The translations under genes and the position numbers were made by a program. From JAWLDA01 sp041686855 (lineage in GTDB: Bacteria; Bacillota; Limnochordia; DTU080; RSA5), in NCBI GenBank assembly GCA_041686855.1, contig JAWLDA010000009.1:62001-126000 (forward strand): a stretch of 64,000 nucleotides of DNA, in the 5' to 3' direction. The notes below the pieces were generated by a model, which did no database searches, had not been told where the DNA came from, and saw only the letters and a program-made list of their open reading frames with translations. Below, piece by piece: positions 37,010 to 44,591 of this stretch. Each line of letters begins with the position of its first letter. Position 1 is the first letter of the stretch.

Positions 37010-38629
37010 ATGCCGCGCGGCCCTTTTCAGTACCTTCCCTTTCTAAGGCGGAGACGCGCTGAACGAAGACCGGTAACAGCGCCCTCGCTCCGCACCCGAA
37101 CAGGTCTATCCACCCGGCTTAGTGAGAACCTCATTCGTATCAAAGAGACGGTGGCCGGAAGTAACGACATCATGATCCGAGAGTTTAAAGCCGGAGATCA
37201 CCGTCAGGTTGGGGCGGCGATTTTTTACGTCGAGGGCATGGTTGATAACGCCGTCGTTAATGACGAGATCTTAAAGACGATCATGATTGAAGCGCGTCAA
37301 GTTCACTCAGCGGATCGGACGCCGAGCCACTCTCTCCTCACGCTCGCCAAAGAGTCTGTCGTCAGCGTCGGCGATGTCACCATCACGGGCAATTTCGACG
37401 AATTGCTTTTTCACGTGCTCTCCGGCAACGTCGCTGTTCTTTTTGATGGATACGGTGAAGCCCTTGTGGTGAATGCAAAGGGCTGGGAACAGCGCGGCGT
37501 TAAAGAGCCTACGACCCAATCGATTATCCGAGGACCAAGAGATGGCTTTACGGAGACTCTGCGGGTGAACACAGCACTGGTTAGACGGCGTATTCGCGAT
37601 CCGAACCTGACTGTTGAGATATCGCACGGCGGCAGGCGCACCAAAACTGACATCGCCATACTTTTTATTCGGGGCATCGCGAATCCAAGCATCGTCGACG
37701 AGGTCAGGAAGCGGCTCAACACGATCGACATCGACGCTGTTCTTGAGAGCGGCTACATTGAGCAGCTCATCGAGGACAACTGGTGGGGGCCGTTCTCCAC
37801 GATTAAGGATACCGAGCGCCCCGACGACGTTGTAGGGACGCTCCTCGAAGGTCGCGTGGCCATCATGGTGGATAACTCGCCGTTTGCCCTCGTCGTCCCT
37901 GCGACGCTCTCTTCGTTTATTACGAGTAGTGAGGACTACTACTTTCGTTGGCCGATCGCAACGCTTGTGCGGCTCCTCCGATATGGGTCTATGTTTGTGG
38001 CGTTGACGCTCCCCGCTTTTTATATTGCATTGGCATCTTACCATCCCGAAATGATCCCGACGGAACTTGCGATTTCAATAGCTGCAACGCGGTCTGGAGT
38101 CCCGTTCCCTGTTTACGTCGAGGCATTCATGATGGAGATTGCGATCGAGCTCCTCCGGGAGGCGGGGATTCGTCTGCCCGGTCCGATCGGTCAGACGATT
38201 GGAATCGTTGGTGGGTTGATCGTAGGGGAGGCGGCGGTCCAAGCCGGCATCGTCAGCCCAATCATCGTCATCGTTGTAGCAACGACAGCCATAGCCAGCT
38301 TTGCGACCCCGTCGTACAGTTTTGGGCTCGGAGTACGCATCCTACGTTTTCCCTTGATGGTGCTCGCCGGAGCGTTGGGCCTTTACGGTGTTGTGTGGGG
38401 GCTGCTGGCTATCTTGGTGCACCTCGTCACATTGCGAAGCTTCGGCGTCGGTTTTATGTCGCCGTTTACGCCGGCGCGTCCCGAGGACATCGCTCGGGAT
38501 TCCTTGATCCGCCTGCCACTGCTCTCGTTTCAACGGCGTCCGTCATTTATCGAGCCGCAAGATTCCGACCGCCTCGACGACGAGCGCCAGAATGACAGGG
38601 TGAAGGGTGACACCTTTGATAACGAGTAG
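37010..38629 (+). CDS. gerA: Spore germination protein, GerA/GerKA family
   Basis: 539 residues from the ATG at 37010 (AGGGGGG about eight nt upstream). A-subunit of a germinant receptor in the inner membrane of the spore. It has the long N-terminal cytosolic domain (about residues 45-310; family segments FYVEGMVD, LFDGYGEALVV and LEGRVAIMVDNSPFALVVP) and C-terminal membrane segments with the PFPVYVEAFMMEIAIELLREAG family motif. It is first of an A-C-B ordered operon: the gerC start overlaps its 3' end by 23 nt. The germinant cannot be inferred. Confidence 0.95.
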   Translation: MPRGPFQYLPFLRRRRAERRPVTAPSLRTRTGLSTRLSENLIRIKETVAGSNDIMIREFKAGDHRQVGAAIFYVEGMVDNAVVNDEILKTIMIEARQVHSADRTPSHSLLTLAKESVVSVGDVTITGNFDELLFHVLSGNVAVLFDGYGEALVVNAKGWEQRGVKEPTTQSIIRGPRDGFTETLRVNTALVRRRIRDPNLTVEISHGGRRTKTDIAILFIRGIANPSIVDEVRKRLNTIDIDAVLESGYIEQLIEDNWWGPFSTIKDTERPDDVVGTLLEGRVAIMVDNSPFALVVPATLSSFITSSEDYYFRWPIATLVRLLRYGSMFVALTLPAFYIALASYHPEMIPTELAISIAATRSGVPFPVYVEAFMMEIAIELLREAGIRLPGPIGQTIGIVGGLIVGEAAVQAGIVSPIIVIVVATTAIASFATPSYSFGLGVRILRFPLMVLAGALGLYGVVWGLLAILVHLVTLRSFGVGFMSPFTPARPEDIARDSLIRLPLLSFQRRPSFIEPQDSDRLDDERQNDRVKGDTFDNE

Positions 38630-39836
38630 CCGGGTTGTCCAAATCGCGGTGCTGCTCTTGATCGCCACAGTCGTTGCAGGATGCTGGGACCGGGAGGAGA
38701 TTGACAATCGGGATTTCGTGCTGAGCACAGGAATCGACCTCGCTGGACCGGAGGATGTGGGAACGGACTTGGGGACCTCAACCTCTCCCGACGGTGAGCC
38801 CATCTCGTCCTCCGATCGGAAGCTTCGCTATACCATTGAGTTTCCTATATGGCGAGCGCTGGCGCAGCAGCAGAGTGGAGGGGACGGTTCGAGTGGGCAG
38901 AGGTTTACAAAGCCCGCGCAAGTCATATCATCGACAGCCACCACAGTGTTCGAGGCCGGTCGTTTGATGTCACTGAGGGTCCATCGCAGGATCTTCTTTG
39001 GGCATATGGACCTGCTTGCGATTTCGGAAGAAGTGGCGAGAGAGGAAGGGATTGCTCAGGTCGTGGATGTCTTTGAACGGGACCCCGAACTCACCAGGCG
39101 GTTCGTCGTAGCGATCACCGACGGTGAAGCCCGGGAGCTCTTGTTGCTGGCCCCGAAAGAAGAGAGCTTCGTCGGCACGTATGTCAAGGGCATCATTGAA
39201 CGCCGTGAAAAGTCGTCCCGTATGGTCAACGGCGACTTTAATAGATTGCTCATTTCGCTTCACGGGAATAAGAGTGCGGTCCTCCCCATGGTGCGTGTCG
39301 CGGAGGATGAAGTGGTGATGGGCGGAGCGGCTGTGATCAAGGATTACAAGATGGTAGGAAAGTTGGCAGAGTTGGAGACTCGGGGGTTACTCTTTATCCA
39401 AAATCGGGTAAGAGGGGGGTCCGTCGTTCTCAGTGACCCTGAGAAGCCCTGGGGCGATTTGGTCTTTCAAATCGGGAGCTCCCAGACAAGGGTCTCGCCT
39501 GAGTTGAGAGATGGAGAGATTGTATTCCGTATCGATATTTCGGTGGAAGGGATCCTCAACGAACAAAGGACCCTGAATATCCTTTGGGATGAACCCCTTA
39601 TCGAACAGGTGGAGCAGGCGGTATCGGGTCGGATTGATCACGAAGTGCGGCGGGCACTCGAGGTGCTTCAAAACGTGTTACAAGCCGATGTAATGGGTTT
39701 CGGAGAGAGTTTACACCGAAACCTCCCTGACGTGTGGAAGCACGTCAGCCAGGATTGGGAGGAGACCTACCTTCCCGGCGTCAAGGCGGAGATCACAGTG
39801 AAGAGCAACGTCCGACGGATCGGACTCATTCGATAA
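38607..39836 (+). CDS. gerC: Germinant receptor lipoprotein, Ger(x)C family
   Basis: 409 residues from GTG; a TTG at 38616 is possible. The signal peptide ends in a lipobox, VVAGC with Cys26, followed by WDREEIDNRDFVLSTGID, the typical Ger(x)C start. The C-terminal half has the family's three-domain pattern, ending in ITVKSNVRRIG. It is the lipid-anchored C subunit on the outer face of the spore inner membrane, working with GerA and GerB. Confidence 0.95.
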   Translation: MTPLITSSRVVQIAVLLLIATVVAGCWDREEIDNRDFVLSTGIDLAGPEDVGTDLGTSTSPDGEPISSSDRKLRYTIEFPIWRALAQQQSGGDGSSGQRFTKPAQVISSTATTVFEAGRLMSLRVHRRIFFGHMDLLAISEEVAREEGIAQVVDVFERDPELTRRFVVAITDGEARELLLLAPKEESFVGTYVKGIIERREKSSRMVNGDFNRLLISLHGNKSAVLPMVRVAEDEVVMGGAAVIKDYKMVGKLAELETRGLLFIQNRVRGGSVVLSDPEKPWGDLVFQIGSSQTRVSPELRDGEIVFRIDISVEGILNEQRTLNILWDEPLIEQVEQAVSGRIDHEVRRALEVLQNVLQADVMGFGESLHRNLPDVWKHVSQDWEETYLPGVKAEITVKSNVRRIGLIR

Positions 39837-39867
39837 GACGAGATTTAAAGTTGGAGGTTCGCGGTAC

Positions 39868-40974
39868 GTGATACGGGATAACGATCGGGTTTCGTCCTGG
39901 CAGATGACGGTGATCGTGATTAGCGCCATCAATGCCGTCGGTATTCTCGTTCTGCCGCGCAAACTGGCCGACGGAGCAGGACCCGACGGTTGGCTGGCGT
40001 TGATCATGAGTCATGCGGTGGCCGCCGTCGCGATCGTTATGATCGTCAAGCTTGGATCTCGCTTTGTGGATCAGACATTCATCGAGTACGCTCAAGTGAT
40101 TGTGGGTAGGCCTCTCGGGCTCCTAATTGGTGGTTCTATAGCACTCGCGTGGTTGTTCTTGACGGCGCGTACGACCCGCCAGTTTGGCGATGTCATCAAG
40201 ATGTTCCTCTTGGACCGAACGCCGATAGAAGTCATTCTCTTAAGCTTTCTCCTGCTCGCCGCGGTCCTGCTCCGGCACGGCGTGGAACCCATGGCGAGGC
40301 TCGTCGAGATACTGTTCCCACTTTTCCCGGCAGCCCTAGTGATCTATGCGGTATTCGGGATCATTGAGGCTGATTTCAGCAATCTGAGGCCGGTCTTGGA
40401 GAATGGAATCACCCCGGTGATCAAGGCGGCAGGAGAAGATCTTCTCAGCTTTCAGGGAATCGGTCCGTTTCTCATGCTCATTCCCTTTATGGTTCGACCG
40501 GAGCGCGCAAAGAAAGCCGGTCTCATCGCGCTCAGCTTCAACCTACTAATCCGCGTAGGGTTTTTCGTGATAACGGTTGCCATATTGGGGGTTCAGGAGA
40601 CGGCACACGAGATATGGCCCGGGCTCGCGATTGCGAAGATCATTCAGGTCGGTGAGTTCTTCGAACGCGTCGATGCGGTCTTTATGGCCATTTGGATCAC
40701 GGTCTCCTTTACCACGCTGGTCGTCTACTACTACCTATCCAGCCTTGCGATCAGTCAGTTGGTGAGGTTTCGGACACCGTTTCCCGTCGTACTTCCCCTG
40801 CTCCCTGTGATTTACGTCGTCAGTCTAATCCCCACCAACATTATCGAGGCCTCAAACTACTCCGACATCCTCGATATGGCTTGGGCCGTATCGGTGTTGA
40901 TCGTTCCTAGCGGACTCTTACTGATCGCGACGATTCGGGGACTGGGTCGTACGAAGCAGCAGGCGGAAGGTTGA
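39868..40974 (+). CDS. gerB: Germinant receptor permease, GerB/endospore germination permease family
   Basis: 368 residues from the GTG at 39868 (GGAGG ten nt upstream). About ten membrane segments of the amino acid/polyamine transporter type, with the family beginning (SSWQMTVIVIS, GILVLPRKLAD). The B subunit binds the germinant inside the membrane. It is encoded 31 nt after gerC. Confidence 0.94.
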   Translation: MIRDNDRVSSWQMTVIVISAINAVGILVLPRKLADGAGPDGWLALIMSHAVAAVAIVMIVKLGSRFVDQTFIEYAQVIVGRPLGLLIGGSIALAWLFLTARTTRQFGDVIKMFLLDRTPIEVILLSFLLLAAVLLRHGVEPMARLVEILFPLFPAALVIYAVFGIIEADFSNLRPVLENGITPVIKAAGEDLLSFQGIGPFLMLIPFMVRPERAKKAGLIALSFNLLIRVGFFVITVAILGVQETAHEIWPGLAIAKIIQVGEFFERVDAVFMAIWITVSFTTLVVYYYLSSLAISQLVRFRTPFPVVLPLLPVIYVVSLIPTNIIEASNYSDILDMAWAVSVLIVPSGLLLIATIRGLGRTKQQAEG

Positions 40975-40975
40975 G

Positions 40976-41206
40976 GTGAAATCGGTGAGCGCTCTTTTCG
41001 AGGTTGTCCAAGAGCGGTTTGATCCGCCGGCACTCATCTTGTTTGCTGTCGTCGGCGCTCTGGCGCTTGTGCTCGATCACCGATTGGTCCTAGGTTTTGG
41101 CTTGAAACGGGAGGCGCGATTCGTCAAAACGCTTGGCTGGACGTATGTTGCAGGGGCCTTTTTCATGTGGATTGTGCTCCACATCCTCTCCCCGAGCCGT
41201 ATGTAA
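40976..41206 (+). CDS. Small two-helix membrane protein of the germination operon
   Basis: 76 residues from a GTG one nt after the gerB stop. Two hydrophobic helices (about 19-38 and 52-70) are separated by a short basic loop. Germination operons of other spore-formers often carry such a small fourth gene (CLC_0170-type proteins), possibly a receptor-associated D-type subunit. The link is by position and topology, not by a motif. Confidence 0.65.
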   Translation: MKSVSALFEVVQERFDPPALILFAVVGALALVLDHRLVLGFGLKREARFVKTLGWTYVAGAFFMWIVLHILSPSRM

Positions 41207-41269
41207 TGCGTCGGTTGGGGCTGCGCTAACGAAAGGCTGCGCTTAATCAACTAACTTAGTCAACTAAAA

Positions 41270-41308
41270 TGAAAGCGCCCGACACGGTTACTCGTCAAGG
41301 CGCTTTCA
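41270..41308. terminator. Bidirectional terminator between the germination operon and gerW
   Basis: A 10-bp stem TGAAAGCGCC / GGCGCTTTCA with a 19-nt loop, with A-rich sequence on the left and an ATT-poor right flank. It separates the convergent germination operon and the sigma-gerW operon. Confidence 0.65.
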
Positions 41309-41331
41309 ACGTTAACCCTTCGCTCCCACAC

Positions 41332-41715
41332 TCACTCGGCGTTCGATTCGTCCTTCTCTTTCGACGCCTTCTTATTCATTTTCTCAAGAAGCTCAGGCAA
41401 CGCGTCCACGATCTTCTCAATCGACCCACTCTTGCCGGCTGATTTGCCGGTAGGGATGAAGGTTACATCATCCCCCTTGACGACCATCATTCCAGAGACC
41501 GTCATGCGAGCGCCGCCACCACCGCCGGCTCCGGAGCCTTGTTCGTTTCCACTAGATTTGCCGTCGCCGCCGCCACCCCCAAAGCCAAAGCTCACGTTCA
41601 TGATGGGGATGAGAACAACGTCGCCAATCTCGATCCGGTCTCCGATCACGGTCTTGGTTGTGAGCGCCTCTGTTACCTTTTGAATCACATGGTCGATGTC
41701 GAAATTCATGCTCAT
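41332..41715 (-). CDS. gerW: GerW family sporulation protein (YtfJ)
   Basis: 127 residues. The GerW/YtfJ pattern is clear: TVIGDRIEIGDVVLIPI, FGFGGGGGDG and a Gly-rich turn, then MMVVKGDDVTFIPTG, with a lysine-rich tail. Members are spore-core or forespore proteins needed for normal germination. AAGGAGG precedes the ATG, which overlaps the stop of the DUF2953 gene (ATGA). It is the last gene of the ECF sigma operon, an unexpected setting because ytfJ is usually under forespore sigma factors. Confidence 0.93.
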   Translation of the reverse strand: MSMNFDIDHVIQKVTEALTTKTVIGDRIEIGDVVLIPIMNVSFGFGGGGGDGKSSGNEQGSGAGGGGGARMTVSGMMVVKGDDVTFIPTGKSAGKSGSIEKIVDALPELLEKMNKKASKEKDESNAE

Positions 41716-42461
41716 ACTGCCTCCTTCGTTCGTTTAGGACTTCTCCAGATGGCTTCTCGTAAATGTGGCCACCAAATCGACCTCACGGCGGGCCGCAATG
41801 CGACCCGAGTGAGCAAAAACACACCTTGTAGCGGGTATATACGCATGGTCATCTCAAGCCAACCATCCAGTCTCCCCTCTACGTAGTCCGGCTTCAGCTT
41901 GAGCTCCGGAGAGATCGGCAATCCTGCGATCAGGGCATTCGTCATCGCCGTGGCGAATGGATCCGGAAATCCGTACACGAGTTCACCCTTGACCTTTAAC
42001 TTGAAGAGGTGCCACACTCGGCTCATTAGCCATCGCACCTCAGGCAGGAGTCTCCGGAGGTGACTCAGGGTGAACTCTTGGGGGCGAAAACGTTTTCGAG
42101 CAGGCTTCGTTCCTTTCTTCGGCTTGGCAGTTGGTTGAGTCGTAGCCGTGTCGCGGGCTACAGTTGGCTCGCCGCGCGCAACCTTGCGGCCCCCGATCCG
42201 TCTTGGAAACCCAAAGAGTCGCAATTGGCCATGCACTTCGCCGTCGCGCCTCTCCAAGCTCACTTGCACGGCTCCCAGTAGTCCACTAAGACGAGCATTC
42301 AGCACAACCTCGTCCCAGTCGACGGGAGTCTCTTCACCTAGATGCAGGGAGTCAAATCTGGCGTTCAGGTGAACTGGCGGCAAACAGAGCGCGACGAGTA
42401 ATATCCCCACAGCTCCCAAGGTCCATAGCAAAGCGACGAAAATGGCTTGAATCAGCTCAAT
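41712..42461 (-). CDS. DUF2953 domain-containing membrane protein (YtfI-like), probable ATT start
   Basis: 249 residues if translation starts at the ATT at 42461, which has AAAGGAGG eight nt upstream and overlaps the anti-sigma stop by one base (ATTGA). A TTG at 42509 is in frame but has no ribosome site and would sit inside the previous gene. One N-terminal membrane helix (about 5-27), a beta-rich domain, a basic middle linker, and the DUF2953 ending with LVYGFPDPFATAMTNALIAG. It lies next to gerW as ytfI lies next to ytfJ in Bacillus. Function unknown. Confidence 0.82.
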   Translation of the reverse strand: MELIQAIFVALLWTLGAVGILLVALCLPPVHLNARFDSLHLGEETPVDWDEVVLNARLSGLLGAVQVSLERRDGEVHGQLRLFGFPRRIGGRKVARGEPTVARDTATTQPTAKPKKGTKPARKRFRPQEFTLSHLRRLLPEVRWLMSRVWHLFKLKVKGELVYGFPDPFATAMTNALIAGLPISPELKLKPDYVEGRLDGWLEMTMRIYPLQGVFLLTRVALRPAVRSIWWPHLREAIWRSPKRTKEAV

Positions 42462-42888
42462 GGTGCTCGCCTCCTTTGCGGCGCAACCATCGAGGCAGTG
42501 ATCGTCCAATCAGTGTGCTTCCGGTACGACGAACGAGCGAACTCAAGGTGTTGACGGGGAGATGCCGGGTCCACGAAACGCTGTAGTTGGCCCACGTAGG
42601 CACGAAGGAGCCAGAGATCGATTTCCGCAACGCATGGCTTTGGTGCTCCTTTTGCTCGTTGTGCCACTCCCGCATCAACAAACGGTACGAGTGCTCAAGC
42701 TCTGCCGGGAGTTCTACATCAAGAGGATGCGCCAAGTCCCACATGACTTGCTTATACTCCGTCACTGCGACTCGACACGACGGGCAGTCGGCCACATGCG
42801 ATTTGACACTCTGCAAATCGGCGTCTGACAATGTACCCTCGGCAAGAGCTTGGAGAAGCGAGTGGTCTCCACACATTGACCTGTTCAT
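42457..42888 (-). CDS. Anti-sigma factor with zinc-finger (RsiW-like)
   Basis: 143 residues. The N-terminal anti-sigma zinc-finger has the HxxxCxxC motif HVADCPSC near residues 31-38. The C-terminal half is basic with no clear membrane helix, so it may be a soluble inhibitor. It overlaps the sigma gene by ATGA, which points to coupled translation and a sigma/anti-sigma pair. Confidence 0.85.
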   Translation of the reverse strand: MNRSMCGDHSLLQALAEGTLSDADLQSVKSHVADCPSCRVAVTEYKQVMWDLAHPLDVELPAELEHSYRLLMREWHNEQKEHQSHALRKSISGSFVPTWANYSVSWTRHLPVNTLSSLVRRTGSTLIGRSLPRWLRRKGGEHH

Positions 42889-43442
42889 GACCCCACCTCG
42901 TTTCGAAGTGACTCCCTCAACTTTTGGCGAGCCCGAAATAGGTATGTCTTTACTGTGCCAAGTGGTAGGTCTGTTACGTCGGCAATCTGCTCGTACGTGA
43001 GGTCCTCCTCGTGTCGCAACACGACGACCATCCGGTGGAGGGTGGGGAGCTCACCGAGTGCGTGGTCCAAGATCTCCCGATCCCAGGCGAGCTCTGCCGC
43101 AGTCTCAGGGGTTGGTCCGCTCTCGCGTGACTCGAGCTCCTCCATGGCTCGATCCCACGTGAGTGTTTGGGGACGGCTCGCGTCGGCCCGCAACCGGTTA
43201 AGACATGTGGTGGTTGTAATCTTCCGCAACCACGGCCAAATAGGGCTGCCCGTACGGAAACGGCCGATCGCGTGCAGCAGTTTAAGAAACACGTCCTGCG
43301 TCGCATCGAGAGCATCCTCGCGATTTCGAAGGAAGCTATACGCTCTACGATAGACGCGACTTTGGTAGACGGTGAGGAGTTGGGAGAAGCCTTCCTGGCG
43401 TCCTTGTTGACAAAGGCGTACGATCTCTTCGTCCGTGTGCAG
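42885..43442 (-). CDS. ECF RNA polymerase sigma factor (SigW-like), probable CTG start
   Basis: 185 residues from a CTG at 43442. The only in-frame ATG/GTG/TTG candidates lie downstream and would remove region 2.1-2.2; the frame is closed by a stop 36 nt upstream of the CTG; and GAGGAGGGAG lies five nt before it. Region 2 is complete (DEEIVRLCQQG ... DALDATQDVFLKLLHAI) and region 4 follows (YEQIADVTDLPLGTVKTYLF). It probably directs transcription of its own operon from the TGAAAC promoter upstream and is held by the anti-sigma factor encoded next. The inducing signal is not visible. Confidence 0.88.
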   Translation of the reverse strand: MHTDEEIVRLCQQGRQEGFSQLLTVYQSRVYRRAYSFLRNREDALDATQDVFLKLLHAIGRFRTGSPIWPWLRKITTTTCLNRLRADASRPQTLTWDRAMEELESRESGPTPETAAELAWDREILDHALGELPTLHRMVVVLRHEEDLTYEQIADVTDLPLGTVKTYLFRARQKLRESLRNEVGS

Positions 43443-43477
43443 CGCTGCTCCCTCCTCGCCATGCGTCTATATGTTAA

Positions 43478-43504
43478 TACACTCAGAGCGGGGAAAAAGT
43501 TTCA
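43478..43504 (-). promoter_or_regulatory. ECF-type promoter of the sigma operon
   Basis: On the minus strand TGAAAC (43499-43504), a 17-nt spacer and TGTA (43478-43481), close to the SigW-type consensus TGAAAC-N16-CGTA. It lies about 35 nt upstream of the sigma start and fits autoregulation. Confidence 0.6.
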
Positions 43505-43545
43505 AGATCAAAGAACTTTTACAGGGGGAGGATTTAAGAGGACGC

Positions 43546-43576
43546 GAACGGGCTGCCCTTTAAGGGCAGCCCGTTC
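43546..43576. terminator. Terminator after the 158-aa-frame unknown gene
   Basis: Perfect 15-bp inverted repeat GAACGGGCTGCCCTT / AAGGGCAGCCCGTTC around a single T (the inner bases form the loop). It follows the stop of the leftward gene at 43595 and also shields the sigma promoter from read-through. Confidence 0.8.
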
Positions 43577-43594
43577 AACGTATCTGGAGAGGAA

Positions 43595-44041
43595 TTAGTC
43601 CTCCCAGACCACTGCCGACCAGTCCACCTGAGCGAGGAAGACCGTGTTGTCTTTGGCCAAGCGCTCGTCAAGCAAGTCGGCCTGGAGCCTCAGCGTGTGC
43701 CGACCACCATCGGGCAGCGTGTCGTAGCACTGAATCGCAAATGGGGACGCGACTTCGGTGCCGTCTCCACCCGTCTCCGCAGCGAAGCGGACACGCCGCT
43801 CACAGATCACCTGGCCGTCTCGAAGGATGCGGAGTTGAAAATCTGCAACAGCAACGGAGTCACCGTCGTCATCGGCTGCAAATTGAATCAAGCCGGTGAT
43901 AAGGTGTTGAACCGGTGAGCCTCCGTCGCCCTTGATATCCAGCTCCGCCACGTCCTGCCAGATGACGTTTTGGTCGTCTTCACCATTGAACATTTCGCTG
44001 TTGTCGTTGGTGAAGAAGAGCCTGGACTTTTCGAACGACAT
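43595..44041 (-). CDS. Unknown beta-rich acidic protein
   Basis: 148 residues from the ATG at 44041 (AAAGGAG nine nt upstream). No signal peptide, membrane helix or family motif recognised. The chain is acidic and looks beta-stranded, with alternating patterns (LITGLIQFAADDDGDS, ADFQLRILRDGQVICERRV) and ends in a WSAVVWED segment. The good ribosome site and the strong terminator support a real gene. It could be a surface, spore or binding protein; I assign no role. Confidence 0.75.
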   Translation of the reverse strand: MSFEKSRLFFTNDNSEMFNGEDDQNVIWQDVAELDIKGDGGSPVQHLITGLIQFAADDDGDSVAVADFQLRILRDGQVICERRVRFAAETGGDGTEVASPFAIQCYDTLPDGGRHTLRLQADLLDERLAKDNTVFLAQVDWSAVVWED

Positions 44042-44111
44042 ATTTAACAACTCCTTTCTTTGAATTCCCAAAAGCGTGAGCGCTTCTGGTTGCTACAATC
44101 TATTCCTAATC

Positions 44112-44137
44112 AAAAAATGTGAAATAGGAATTCCACA
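44112..44137 (-). terminator. Intrinsic terminator upstream of the unknown gene
   Basis: In the minus direction a 7-bp stem (TGTGGAA / TTTCACA, one G-T pair) with a 6-nt loop is followed at once by six T. It would end transcripts from the MFS gene and the hydroxyacid dehydrogenase remnant. Confidence 0.65.
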
Positions 44138-44285
44138 CTTTTTATTTGTCCGGTCTCGCCGGGTGCATGAATCATAGAAAGACACCCAACAAACAGGAAG
44201 AGGACGTCCGCATGTTGTGGGAACGTCCCCTTCTCTTGTTACGAATCAAAGGCCTTATTGTGAACCGAGCCAGTACGTTGCCGAC

Positions 44286-44586
44286 CTACGCGAGCGCGTC
44301 CAGGTTACTCAGGTCCACCGGATAGAGCGCCGGGTTCCCTGCAATGTGCGCTTTCATCTCGTCCAGTGCGAGCCTTCCGAGACGGAGGTGGCGGCGTAGA
44401 TCACCTTTGCTAGAGTGGGAGCGGGCGCCAAAAGCTCGCTGGTGAGCGCCGGGGAACGCCGGGGAACCCCAGGAGCAGATAGCTACCTCTGCATCCTGCA
44501 ACAGATCTGCTGCTTCTTCTGCGCTCGGCGCTCGACCGGGGTTCTCTGAGACTTTGACGTCGGCGATGCTCCGCAGCTCCTGTGGC
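44286..44586 (-). pseudogene. Internally deleted D-2-hydroxyacid dehydrogenase remnant
   Basis: The minus frame downstream of the MFS stop reads first like the N-terminal domain of a D-2-hydroxyacid dehydrogenase (AADLLQDAEVAICSWGSP) and soon after like its very end (GRLALDEMKAHIAGNPALYP, then VDLSNLDALA). The NAD-binding domain and catalytic residues in between are gone, and a stop lies just upstream, so the gene was deleted internally and is dead. It may once have formed a unit with the MFS gene, five nt away. Confidence 0.65.
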
Positions 44587-44591
44587 CTTTA

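Noticed and set aside
42974..43462. ATG-started minus frame covering the sigma gene
   Set aside because: Its sequence is Arg/Ser-rich nonsense; the neighbouring frame gives a complete ECF sigma factor.
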